From positions 1 through 23,727 of the forward strand of contig JBEKZQ010000032.1 of NCBI GenBank assembly GCA_049509675.1: DNA of 23,727 nucleotides, read 5' to 3'. This document shows positions 15,505 to 23,521 of this stretch, in pieces; position 1 is the stretch's first letter, and each line of letters opens with the position of its first letter. This DNA comes from JBEKZQ01 sp049509675 (GTDB lineage: Bacteria > Planctomycetota > Planctomycetia > Pirellulales > Thermoguttaceae). The translations under genes were made by a program, and so were the position numbers. The notes below the pieces were generated by a model, which did no database searches, was not told the origin of the DNA, and saw only the letters and a list, made by a program, of their open reading frames with translations.

Positions 15505-16611
15505 CTATTGATTAGGGTCGAGAACGGATACTGCATCCTCGCCTCCGGAGCGAGTGACGAGCTCTGCGAACTGCCAGATCCCAATACTCTGGTTGATCAC
15601 CCGCACCGATCCGTCGCCCAGCGCCACATTGGCGCCGCCGGGATGGAACGCATAGACCTCGCCGGAGCCCAGCGAGCCATACGTTGCATCCTTATTGGCG
15701 GAGGTGAAGTCATACGGCCCGCCGTTGGTGCGGTTCACCGCGTAGAGCACGTCGGTGCTCCCCGGGCCGGCGCTGGTCCAGGTAGTGCCGTCGTCGTAGG
15801 CGCCGCGGATGGTCAACTCGCTGGCGGGACGAGACCAGCCGCCGCCGTTGATGACGTCGGCGCTCAAGGGTGGATTCACCTGGTAGATGTCCGCGTCGGT
15901 TGTGACCCGAACGCCCTTCTGGTAGAGGTAAGGCCTTCCCGCCGATTCCGCGTAGAGAATCGTGTTGGAAAGACCATCGGTCACGTCGGACAAACGTGGC
16001 GGTCCCACCGGGTGGTTGGTGGCGCTTGTGGCTTTCGTCGGGTCATAGCTGTTCTGCGGGAGGATGCCGTCCCCGGCATACGCCACCAGGCCGGCCGTAT
16101 AGAGCCGCGCGTCGACGCCGATGGTCGCGGAATAATCGGTGATTGCCGCCACGTTCGCCTGCCAGCCGCCAGGAGTCGACTTGGTATTCGGGTCGCCATC
16201 CTGACGCGTCGGGTCGATGGAGGACGGGCAGATGAAGGTCGGAACTATGGTTTTGACTATCGCCTGCTGCGTAGTCGTGGTCGTGTCGCTCCAGTTCAGA
16301 CTGAAATTGTAATTCTTCAGCAGGTTCTCTTGATCCAGGAAGGGCAACAGGTCCGTGAATCCCGCGTAGCGGACCCCCGACGTATTTCCCGCCGGACGCT
16401 TGCTCTGCGGCAGGTAGCCATAGGTCGTGCTGAAGTTGTGTACCGCCAGGGCAAGTTGTTTCAGGTTGTTCTGGCACTTCGCGCGCCGAGCCGATTCGCG
16501 GGCTTGCTGCACTGCGGGCAGCAGCAACCCGGCCAGTAGACCGATGATCGTGATGACCACCAACAGTTCGACCAGCGTAAAGCCTCTCCGTTTCTTCGTA
16601 AACCGTTTCAT
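15505..16611 (-). CDS. DUF1559 pseudopilin-like protein
   Basis: This second DUF1559 protein is 368 residues long. The short basic leader MKRFTKKRRG is followed by the prepilin site G10/F11 (GFTLVELLVVITIIG, glutamate at +5) and a membrane helix. 'ARESARRAKCQNNLKQLALAVHNF' then matches the family core, and the C-terminus has H-X9-DG (HPGGANVALGDG). ATG 16611 was chosen because GGAG lies eight bases upstream and it gives the standard leader length. The frame is open 25 codons further without a well-spaced ribosome-binding site. It is flanked by the lipoprotein gene upstream (153-base gap) and another DUF1559 gene downstream. This is a recurrent planctomycete arrangement. Confidence 0.92.
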   Translation of the reverse strand: MKRFTKKRRGFTLVELLVVITIIGLLAGLLLPAVQQARESARRAKCQNNLKQLALAVHNFSTTYGYLPQSKRPAGNTSGVRYAGFTDLLPFLDQENLLKNYNFSLNWSDTTTTTQQAIVKTIVPTFICPSSIDPTRQDGDPNTKSTPGGWQANVAAITDYSATIGVDARLYTAGLVAYAGDGILPQNSYDPTKATSATNHPVGPPRLSDVTDGLSNTILYAESAGRPYLYQKGVRVTTDADIYQVNPPLSADVINGGGWSRPASELTIRGAYDDGTTWTSAGPGSTDVLYAVNRTNGGPYDFTSANKDATYGSLGSGEVYAFHPGGANVALGDGSVRVINQSIGIWQFAELVTRSGGEDAVSVLDPNQ

Positions 16612-16764
16612 ACACGCGTCTCCATGTTTGGGACAAGGTTCTCGATTGACAAACACCACACTTGCTTCCATTCGTGACTTAAACACTCCTCTGCGATTTA
16701 TTTGCGCGCACCTCCTCCTTTCCTTGGCGCGAGCCCTGCTTGACTGCCACCGACGCCGCGACGG

Positions 16765-17244
16765 CTATTTCAACGCGAGTACCGGCAGTGTATTGGTGCC
16801 TTTGGTGACCTGAACGTGCAGGTCAGTCGTTTTCGGACTGGCGTACTTCTTTGGCAGAACGTTCGGGCCGGGCACCACGTCGCTACCCCTTGGCACCATA
16901 GGAAAGTGGACCACTGTCACCAGGTACTGGCCTTCGGGCGCGCCGTCGCCTTTGTCGTACGTGCCGATGTGGAACTTCCCATCGGAGCCGGTCTGCGCGC
17001 GCGGTGCGCGGGTGCTGCCATCGGTCTGCCACCCTTGCGGGTAGAAGACCACCGCGGCTCCTGCCAACGGCTTTCCATTCCAAAGCACCTGGCCTTCGAC
17101 CGGTTGCACCGGCAAGCGGGCCGGCGCCCTGCTACAACCGGCGAGTGCGGCTGCCAACGCTAATCCCGCCCACAGCGCGGGTCGCATCGTGCCGGGCCGG
17201 GCTGCCGACAACGGCCGCGAAAGGGTACAGACACTGAATTTCAC
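16765..17244 (-). CDS. Lipoprotein with a transthyretin/carboxypeptidase-regulatory-like domain
   Basis: This is a 159-residue predicted lipoprotein. The lipobox LAGC places the lipidated cysteine at C37 after a hydrophobic segment (about 21-36). The mature part starts 'VEGQVLWNGKPLAGAAVVFYP' and continues 'TGSDGKFHIGTYDKGDGAPEGQYLVTVVH'. This is the small beta-sandwich seen in planctomycete lipoproteins that accompany DUF1559 genes. I chose GTG 17244 as start because AAGGAG lies nine bases before it; the internal ATG at 17187 has no such site. It is the first gene of the minus-strand operon, and a sigma-54-type promoter sits about 60 bases upstream. An envelope role is likely, but the partner is unknown. 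Confidence 0.83.
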   Translation of the reverse strand: MKFSVCTLSRPLSAARPGTMRPALWAGLALAAALAGCSRAPARLPVQPVEGQVLWNGKPLAGAAVVFYPQGWQTDGSTRAPRAQTGSDGKFHIGTYDKGDGAPEGQYLVTVVHFPMVPRGSDVVPGPNVLPKKYASPKTTDLHVQVTKGTNTLPVLALK

Positions 17245-17302
17245 CGGAATCGTCTCCTTTCTGAGAATTGAACTTGCCGCCGAATGTTGACTCGCGATGT
17301 GA

Positions 17303-17318
17303 TGCAACCTGTATGCCG
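17303..17318 (-). promoter_or_regulatory. Sigma-54 (-24/-12) promoter for the lipoprotein-DUF1559 operon
   Basis: Read on the minus strand the site is CGGCATACAGGTTGCA, against the consensus TGGCACG-N4-TTGCW. The invariant GG (17317-17316) and GC (17305-17304) are ten bases apart. The start would fall near 17292, about 48 bases before GTG 17244. The same CGGCATA-N4-TTGC variant occurs upstream of cysK. Confidence 0.6.
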
Positions 17319-17715
17319 GACGCTAGGAAAAATCGCGCGATCCCTCAGAAGCCGGCGCGCCGCAACTGAAGCCGTTGCGGGTGATAGGCGATCCAGCGTC
17401 CGCAATTAAGAAGCAGCGAGGCCCCATGACATGTCGCGGCCAATGAATAGTTAGAAGATGAACTACTGCCGCGATACATGACAGCGCAGCGCTGCTTTGC
17501 CTGCACATTTGCAGGCACTTTGATGAATTTCCGGGCATTCCCGCAAATATCGCGGGCCGCGCGTGGCTCGCCAGAGAAGTCCGGGGGTCATCGTGCCAGA
17601 AACACGGCTATCTCGCACGCGGGCCGCTCGTTCGGCTCTCCCACGGGCCACCGCCGTGGCGATTCCGGACCACAGGTGCCGCCCAGACAAGCACCGGCAA
17701 GCCCGCCAGGCGTTG
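17319..17715. other. Intergenic region with tandem palindromes upstream of the sigma-54 promoter
   Basis: No gene is supported here. Three palindromes lie in a row: CAGCGC-A-GCGCTG (17482-17494), TGCCTGC-N6-GCAGGCA (17498-17517) and CCCGC-N7-GCGGG (17540-17556). They are about 170-240 bases upstream of the sigma-54 motif, a distance at which activator enhancer sites can work. They also follow the end of the bEBP gene, so some may be part of its transcript 3' end. Confidence 0.35.
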
Positions 17716-19344
<1,629 letters not shown>

Positions 19345-19381
19345 GTTTCACAGTTCCACCATGTCCGAATGTGGAATGATA

Positions 19382-19834
19382 TCATATCTGGGGGTCGAAT
19401 CGCCAGTTCCAGAACCAGTACCAATAATCTTCGATGAGTTGAAAATTAGGATGCGCTTCGTCGACTTCGACATCGACCAGTGACAGATCGAACTGTTCTT
19501 CTCCGCTACGGCTCTGGCACAGCAGGCCCGACGATTCGGACGCGACCGTCTGGTCCGGGTCAACGAGTCGCACTACTGTGATCTCGGAGCGAAGGGGATG
19601 GATACGGCCGGGGTCGACGGCCGCTTGTGCCGCGAACGGGAGGACCAACCTGGCCGCCAGGTACGCATAGTATTTTCGCAGACAGGCGATTTCAACCTTG
19701 GGGAGCGTACCCGTTCTGACACCCAACGCGGCCCGGATTCGCGATTCTTGCTGGCTGGCCGCGATCGCCTCCGACAGGAATGCGTGTTGCTGCGACGGCA
19801 CGTGATTCGAGGTATTGGGGTAGTCGTGTTGCAT
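19382..19834 (-). CDS. Small acidic protein, possibly CcbP-like calcium-binding
   Basis: This is a 150-residue soluble protein without signal peptide or membrane segment. A central block 'CLRKYYAYLAARLVLPFAAQA' (in part, residues 51-71) is followed by 'ITVVRLVDPDQ', then an acidic C-terminal half ending 'DLSLVDVEVDEAHPNFQLIEDYWYWFWNWR'. I recall this layout from short proteins annotated as CcbP-type calcium-binding (Pfam Calci_bind_CcbP). The assignment is tentative and the protein should otherwise be called hypothetical. ATG 19834 was chosen because AGGAG lies seven bases upstream; the open frame continues to 20089 but runs through the promoter. A near-consensus sigma-54 promoter lies about 55 bases upstream and the activator gene is immediately downstream. 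Confidence 0.8.
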   Translation of the reverse strand: MQHDYPNTSNHVPSQQHAFLSEAIAASQQESRIRAALGVRTGTLPKVEIACLRKYYAYLAARLVLPFAAQAAVDPGRIHPLRSEITVVRLVDPDQTVASESSGLLCQSRSGEEQFDLSLVDVEVDEAHPNFQLIEDYWYWFWNWRFDPQI

Positions 19835-19886
19835 CAAACTGCTCCTGCGCGACGGCTGGGCGGGCCGAATTGAGAATGCGGACCGG

Positions 19887-19902
19887 AGCAACGCGCGTGC
19901 CG
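19887..19902 (-). promoter_or_regulatory. Sigma-54 (-24/-12) promoter for the small gene and activator
   Basis: Read on the minus strand the site is CGGCACGCGCGTTGCT. It matches TGGCACG-N4-TTGCW at every fixed position except the first T. GG (19901-19900) and GC (19889-19888) have the required ten-base spacing. The start would be near 19876, about 40 bases before ATG 19834. Confidence 0.72.
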
Positions 19903-20020
19903 TTCCATCAGGTCCCGCCGGACCTGCCTGGGTGGACCTGGGGACAGAGCGCGGGTCCTCGCTCCCATTTCCCCCTATTATTCTCCCGTCAAGACCCGGC
20001 GGCGCGTTGGAAAAGTACTT

Positions 20021-20052
20021 CATTTCTCGAAATACGGTTTCGTCAGAAAATG
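20021..20052. promoter_or_regulatory. Candidate activator-binding (enhancer) palindromes
   Basis: CATTTC-TC-GAAAT (20021-20033) and TTTCGTCAGAAA (20038-20049) are adjacent imperfect palindromes with the same TTTC/GAAA arms. They lie about 145-175 bases upstream of the small-gene sigma-54 start and about 205-235 bases upstream of the cysK start. The arms resemble the known FhlA enhancer CATTTCGTACGAAATG. That comparison is from memory and the spacing differs in the first copy. An A/T-rich stretch (20056-20096) between them and cysK could bend. Confidence 0.4.
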
Positions 20053-20117
20053 GGTACGCAAAGATCACATAATGAATATTATAAACCACTATATGTGCTG
20101 GCTACTCAGTCAAATAG

Positions 20118-20131
20118 CACGGTTTGCCGTG
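20118..20131. promoter_or_regulatory. Palindrome CACGG-TTTG-CCGTG upstream of cysK
   Basis: A perfect five-base-arm inverted repeat sits about 100 bases upstream of the cysK -24 element. It is nested in a wider AGCAC...GTGCT pair (20116-20140). It could be a second regulator or enhancer site; nothing else supports a specific protein. Confidence 0.3.
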
Positions 20132-20227
20132 TCATGTGCTCGATAATATCACTTCCAGGCTCCATGCACGCCTTCTGCCGCAGCCTTTTCCGCTGAAAAA
20201 GCTACCTTGCGGCCGATCTTTCCAACG

Positions 20228-20243
20228 CGGCATAGTACTTGCG
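20228..20243 (+). promoter_or_regulatory. Sigma-54 (-24/-12) promoter for cysK
   Basis: CGGCATAGTACTTGCG carries GG (20229-20230) and GC (20241-20242) with ten bases between, plus the conserved GGCA and TTGC cores. The start would be near 20254, giving a leader of about 92 bases. A nearby TGGCACG (20247-20253) matches the -24 element well but has no -12 GC at the right distance. Confidence 0.58.
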
Positions 20244-20345
20244 TTCTGGCACGATCCGTTATGGTCTACCCGGCAAACGCAGATTCGAAGAGGTCTTTCC
20301 CGTCAGGTACGTGACCCCATGGTTTCTTTTCAGAGAGGATTATAT

Positions 20346-21353
20346 ATGTCACGCGCGAAAGTTTATGGCGGCATCATTCAAACCACGTTCGACACCCCGC
20401 TGGTGAAACTCAGCCACCTGATTCCCAGGGAGCACGCCACGGTGCTCTTGAAGTTGGAATTCTTCAACCCCTTCTCCAGCGTCAAGGACCGTATCGGCCG
20501 GGCGATGATCGAGGCGGCCGAGAAGGCCGGCGCCATCAATCGGGAGACGCAGATCATCGAGCCGACCAGTGGGAACACGGGCATCGCCCTGGCCTTCGTG
20601 GCTGCCGCCAAGGGATATCGCCTTACGCTGACGATGCCGGAATCGATGAGCCTCGAACGCCGCGCGATGTTGCGGGCCTTGGGCGCCAACTTGGTCCTGA
20701 CTTCGGCCAAAGACGGCATGCGCGGGGCGGTTGCCCAGGCCGAGGAACTCGCCGCACGCACCCCAAACAGTTGGATCCCCCAACAATTCGACAACCCGGC
20801 CAACCCCGCCGTTCACGAGCGGACCACGGGCAAAGAGATTTGGGAAGACACCGCCGGACATGTGGATCTTATTGCCGCCGGGGTTGGCACCGGCGGGACG
20901 ATCACCGGGATCACTCGCTACATCCGTGCCCGCAACGCCAACTTCCAGGCCTTCGCCGTGGAGCCGGTTGACTCGCCCGTGATCTCCGGCGGAAAACCTG
21001 GTCCGCACAAGATCCAGGGCATCGGCGCGGGCTTCGTTCCCAAGAACCTGGATACGGGGCTCTTGAGTGGCGTGGAGACGGTCAGCGACGACGAGGCGTT
21101 CACTTGGGCCCGGCGGCTAGCCGTCGAGGAGGGCATTTTGGGCGGCATCAGCACAGGGGCCAACCTGGCGGCGGCCGCACGCCTGGCGGCCCGGCCCGAA
21201 AATCGCGGCAAAGTCATCGTCACCATCGCCGCCAGTTTCGGCGAACGCTACCTCTCCACGCCCCTGTTTAACGGCTTGGCCTCGGAAGCGGCTCCGGCCG
21301 GGCAAACCCTCGTGCAAAGCCCACAACCCATCGCCGTCTCAGCCAGCCTGTAA
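20346..21353 (+). CDS. cysK: Cysteine synthase A (O-acetylserine sulfhydrylase)
   Basis: CysK condenses O-acetylserine with sulfide to make cysteine, using PLP, in the cytoplasm. Motifs in the 335 residues are the Schiff-base lysine K47 in NPFSSVKDR, the substrate loop TSGNTG (74-79), the phosphate loop GTGGT (181-185), and SFGERYLST with S297 near the pyridine nitrogen. SFGERY is the form seen in plant enzymes and many bacteria. The C-terminal ~25 residues extend beyond the usual core. ATG 20346 was chosen because GAGAGGA lies six bases upstream and the protein then starts as family members do; the longer open frame from 20124 covers the promoter. The gene is divergent from the small gene and sigma-54 activator, and a sigma-54 promoter precedes it. 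This is unusual control for a housekeeping enzyme. Confidence 0.95.
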   Translation: MSRAKVYGGIIQTTFDTPLVKLSHLIPREHATVLLKLEFFNPFSSVKDRIGRAMIEAAEKAGAINRETQIIEPTSGNTGIALAFVAAAKGYRLTLTMPESMSLERRAMLRALGANLVLTSAKDGMRGAVAQAEELAARTPNSWIPQQFDNPANPAVHERTTGKEIWEDTAGHVDLIAAGVGTGGTITGITRYIRARNANFQAFAVEPVDSPVISGGKPGPHKIQGIGAGFVPKNLDTGLLSGVETVSDDEAFTWARRLAVEEGILGGISTGANLAAAARLAARPENRGKVIVTIAASFGERYLSTPLFNGLASEAAPAGQTLVQSPQPIAVSASL

Positions 21354-21395
21354 TCGTTTGCAAGCCGACTGTCCAGAAGCAATTCCATGAAGCAA

Positions 21396-21603
21396 CTAGC
21401 CCGGATTATTCATAAACATGTAGGGTGGGTCGAGCAAACCGTTGTACTGGTGGGGCTTCGGTCGCTTGCCGCCGGTCTGATTCGTTTACCGGGTGCGGAG
21501 CAAAGTCTCGTCGGTTTGGTGCGGAGCAAAGTCTCGTCGGTTTGCGAGCCCCACCATAATGTTGCGCGACCTTGACCCACCCTACATGAATAATCCGGGC
21601 TAG
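21396..21603. repeat. 208-bp inverted-repeat element with an internal tandem duplication
   Basis: The ends (21396-21431 and 21574-21603) are inverted copies with the shared core CTAGCCCGGATTATTCAT and GTAGGGTGGGTC; the left end has six extra bases. A further inner pair, GGTGGGGCT / AGCCCCACC, allows the whole to fold. Inside, a 26-bp unit beginning GGTGCGGAGCAAAG is exactly duplicated in tandem (21492-21517, 21518-21543). No gene with support lies within it. It is most likely a non-autonomous mobile or REP-like element. Confidence 0.75.
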
Positions 21604-21694
21604 TGTACGGAATGGACCTGCGGGCGGAAGATTTCGCGCACTTTGCAGTTCTCCTGTGATTCGCCGAACTGCTCGTGAGATCCGGCGGCCCGTC

Positions 21695-21703
21695 TGCTAT
21701 AAT
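21695..21703 (+). promoter_or_regulatory. Extended -10 promoter
   Basis: TGC-TATAAT is a perfect -10 with the extended TG. No convincing -35 is seen at the right distance, which fits an extended -10 promoter. The start would be near 21710, just before the AGGAGG at 21720-21725. Confidence 0.5.
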
Positions 21704-21730
21704 GGCGGCGGTCCAAGGCAGGAGGAAACC

Positions 21731-22573
21731 ATGATTCGAACCGTCGTGTTCGTCGCCGTCGCTTTGATCGCCGCCCAGGCCCAAGCTGAGCAGTCCAAGC
21801 CGGACTACCCGCCTCCACCCTGGCATCTGGTCGATCTTTGGTGGAATCTGGGCCAGGACACGCCCTTCGAGAGCTACAGCATCGACGTGGACATCAGCGA
21901 CGATGTGCCCCCGGCATCGAACCTCTACATTGCCCCTATCGGAATCGGCTACCTCAGCAAGACGCCATTCTACGGCGGCATCCAAACGCAGGCGGATGGT
22001 TACACCAAGCGGGACCCACACCTCCGCAAGATCGGGCCGGGCTTCATCTTCTCGATGTGGGGCCAGCGGAGCCTGGACGCCATGCAGCCTTCCATTGGCG
22101 GTTTTTGCCAAAGCTCTGGGCACGAAGGCGACTTCGTGAGCGTCCGCCGCCCCTACGAGTGGAAAAAGGGCAAGTACACCTACAGGGTCGTGCGGATGGA
22201 CAAGGAGGAGGTCGGTGGGAAGCCGTTCACTTGGGTCGGCGTGCTGGTCTATTCCCACGACAAGGACGAAAACGTATTTGTCGGAGCCCTGCGGTTCCCC
22301 GGTGAGAACTTGGTCCTGACGCAGAAGGTTGCCAGCTTTGTCGAAATTTACGGGCAACGGATTCCGGTGACCGAAATCCCGAAGGTGACGGTGGCCTTCG
22401 GCAACCTGACGGTGAACCGGAAGCCGGTCAAGGTGGCGTCGGCCGAGGCCATTTATCCGAACAAGGTTCCCGACTACGCCGAGGTGGCCGCCAAGGACGG
22501 CGCACTCGTTGTCTCGGTCGGCCAGCCCGTGCAGAATCGGAAGGAACGAAAGGTGCAACTGATCGGCAAGTGA
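21731..22573 (+). CDS. Secreted protein of unknown function (possibly DUF3472-like)
   Basis: This is a 280-residue protein with a signal peptide (residues 1-20, cleavage after AQAQA). The mature part opens PDYPPPPWHLVDLWWNLG and contains 'YGGIQTQADGY', 'GPGFIFSMWGQ', and 'PYEWKKGKYTYRVVRMDKEE'. These blocks recall DUF3472-type secreted proteins, which have a lectin-like sandwich at the front. I offer this only as a lead. No catalytic residues can be named. The ribosome-binding site AGGAGG six bases before ATG 21731 is strong, and the extended -10 promoter lies directly upstream. The gene is a single transcription unit, preceded by the 208-bp repeat element. Confidence 0.8.
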   Translation: MIRTVVFVAVALIAAQAQAEQSKPDYPPPPWHLVDLWWNLGQDTPFESYSIDVDISDDVPPASNLYIAPIGIGYLSKTPFYGGIQTQADGYTKRDPHLRKIGPGFIFSMWGQRSLDAMQPSIGGFCQSSGHEGDFVSVRRPYEWKKGKYTYRVVRMDKEEVGGKPFTWVGVLVYSHDKDENVFVGALRFPGENLVLTQKVASFVEIYGQRIPVTEIPKVTVAFGNLTVNRKPVKVASAEAIYPNKVPDYAEVAAKDGALVVSVGQPVQNRKERKVQLIGK

Positions 22574-22618
22574 GACCGGCAATTTCCGCTACTCTGCCAC
22601 CGTCAAGATCGCCTTGCG

Positions 22619-22703
22619 GACGGAAAAGTAGTCCTCGCCGGAAAACACCAGGTACAGAGACGGAAAACGAGACGAACGGGACGGAAAACGCGGACGGAAA
22701 ACG
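22619..22703. repeat. Short direct repeats GACGGAAAACG
   Basis: GACGGAAAACG occurs exactly at 22659-22669, 22680-22690 and 22693-22703, with a related GACGGAAAAGT at 22619. The spacing is irregular (40, 21 and 13 bases). No gene is visible here. They may be decayed repeats or a protein-binding array. Confidence 0.45.
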
Positions 22704-22742
22704 GGTCAGAACGATTTGTTTTGTTGAACGCAGTTCTGATCC
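22703..22742. repeat. GGGTCAGAAC hairpin
   Basis: GGGTCAGAAC (22703-22712) pairs with GTTCTGATCC (22733-22742) with one wobble and a 20-base loop. The same arm occurs alone at 8217-8226, which suggests a dispersed REP-like family. The stretch from here to 22890 holds nothing else I can support. Confidence 0.5.
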
Positions 22743-22900
22743 TCCTGGCTCCCTTTTCCCGCATCGCGACGACAGCCGACGCAGTTCGGCTGACCGCGCA
22801 CGCGGCTCATGCTTTCCTCGACCAGTCGGATCGCTTGGTTAGTGTCTGGATCGGTCAGCCGCGGTTGCACGCGCAGCGTCGGGACGTGGCGATATAGCGC

Positions 22901-22928
22901 TTGACACATATAGCGTTAATGCTATACT
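22901..22928 (+). promoter_or_regulatory. Promoter of the higBA remnant
   Basis: A perfect -35 TTGACA (22901-22906) and TATACT (22923-22928), with an extended TG, are 16 bases apart. The predicted start near 22935 coincides with the ATG of the toxin remnant, so the transcript may be leaderless. Confidence 0.75.
22909..22926. promoter_or_regulatory. Probable HigA operator
   Basis: TATAGC-GTTAAT-GCTATA is a six-base-arm perfect inverted repeat that fills the spacer and the -10 element. ATATAGCG is repeated upstream at 22892-22899 as a possible second half-site. An antitoxin bound here would block polymerase, the usual autoregulation of such modules. Confidence 0.6.
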
Positions 22929-22934
22929 CTGTTT

Positions 22935-22994
22935 ATGTGGGAAGTGGAATACACGGACCAATTCCTCGCGTGGTGGAGTCAAGGGGTAATCTGA
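22935..22994 (+). pseudogene. higB: Internally deleted HigB-type toxin remnant
   Basis: The frame reads MWEVEYTDQFLAWWSQGVI and stops. The first 14 residues match the usual N-terminus of HigB/RelE-like toxins (MxWEVEYTDEFxxWW); a full toxin is about 110 residues. The catalytic C-terminal part is absent. The stop TGA overlaps the antitoxin ATG as TGATG, as in intact modules. The last codons contain AAGGGG (22981-22986), which serves as the antitoxin's ribosome-binding site. An in-frame internal deletion that joined the start of the toxin to its last few codons explains all of this. Confidence 0.75.
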
Positions 22995-23305
22995 TGGCAC
23001 GAAATTTCCGTGAACTTGAGGCCAGGATGCCGCCGGAATCGCTCTCGCGCGCGAAGGCGCGCGCGAAGGAGATGATGGCGGAGATGCTGCTGGCGGAGGT
23101 AAGAAAAGCGGGTGGTCTGACCCAGCAGGAACTGGCAACGTCGCTCGGCATCAAGCAGCCGACGCTCTCGCGGCTGGAGTCGCAGAACGACATGCAGATC
23201 AGCACGCTGCGGTGCCTGATCCAGGCACTGGGCGGACAGCTTGAGATCATCGCCCACATGCCGGGGGGCGACATCCGTTTGACGCAGTTCGAAGATGCCG
23301 CCTGA
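22994..23305 (+). CDS. higA: HigA-type antitoxin, XRE-family DNA-binding protein
   Basis: This 103-residue protein has an N-terminal 'MARNFRELEARMPPES' stretch and a helix-turn-helix at about 35-62 (AEVRKAGGLTQQELATSLGIKQPTLSRLES). The tail is 'QISTLRCLIQALGGQLEIIAHMPGGDIRLTQF'. This is the standard layout of HigA antitoxins encoded after their toxin; they neutralise HigB and repress their own promoter. ATG 22994 has AAGGGG seven bases upstream. Here the toxin is reduced to 19 codons, so the antitoxin is orphaned. It could survive as a plain repressor, or as an anti-addiction factor against related modules elsewhere in the genome. Confidence 0.9.
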   Translation: MARNFRELEARMPPESLSRAKARAKEMMAEMLLAEVRKAGGLTQQELATSLGIKQPTLSRLESQNDMQISTLRCLIQALGGQLEIIAHMPGGDIRLTQFEDAA

Positions 23306-23327
23306 TGCCTTCTCCTGATCGGTCGCT

Positions 23328-23428
23328 GGGTGCCACTGGCTCTGCCAGTGTCTCTTGCCGCGGAAGACGCGACGGCTTTTTCCGGCCAGGTCGACGCCCC
23401 GAAAGCACTGGCGGAGCCAGTGCCACCC
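23328..23428. repeat. 101-bp MITE-like element with hairpin termini
   Basis: GGGTGCCACTGGC then TCTGCCAGTG (23328-23350) and the inverted arm at 23406-23428 agree at 21 of 23 positions. Each arm is itself a CACTGGC/GCCAGTG hairpin. It belongs to the same family as 12630-12841 and 14282-14302, with a shorter interior, and lies 22 bases after the higA stop. Confidence 0.7.
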
Positions 23429-23458
23429 GGCGCATCGCAACCTTGCAGTTTTCTTGGC

Positions 23459-23475
23459 AAATTTCTCAGAAATTT
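23459..23475. promoter_or_regulatory. Palindrome upstream of a strong promoter
   Basis: AAATTTCT-C-AGAAATTT is a perfect eight-base-arm palindrome centred about 55 bases before the predicted start of the promoter at 23487-23515. This is a typical position for an activator site or an A/T-rich UP element. Confidence 0.45.
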
Positions 23476-23486
23476 CTGCCGATCGC

Positions 23487-23515
23487 TTGACAGAATGACC
23501 GAATCCTGGTAAAAT
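23487..23515 (+). promoter_or_regulatory. Near-consensus sigma-70 promoter reading toward the right edge
   Basis: TTGACA (23487-23492) and TAAAAT (23510-23515) are exactly 17 bases apart, with an extended TG at 23507-23508. The start would be near 23522. Confidence 0.75.
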
Positions 23516-23521
23516 AAGCTC

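Noticed and set aside
20247..20262. TGGCACG just after the cysK sigma-54 motif as an alternative -24 element
   Set aside because: The GC of the -12 element is missing at the required ten-base spacing (TA is present), so the upstream motif is preferred.
21492..21543. CRISPR or VNTR array from the 26-bp duplication
   Set aside because: There are only two contiguous copies and no spacers; this is a simple tandem duplication inside a repeat element.
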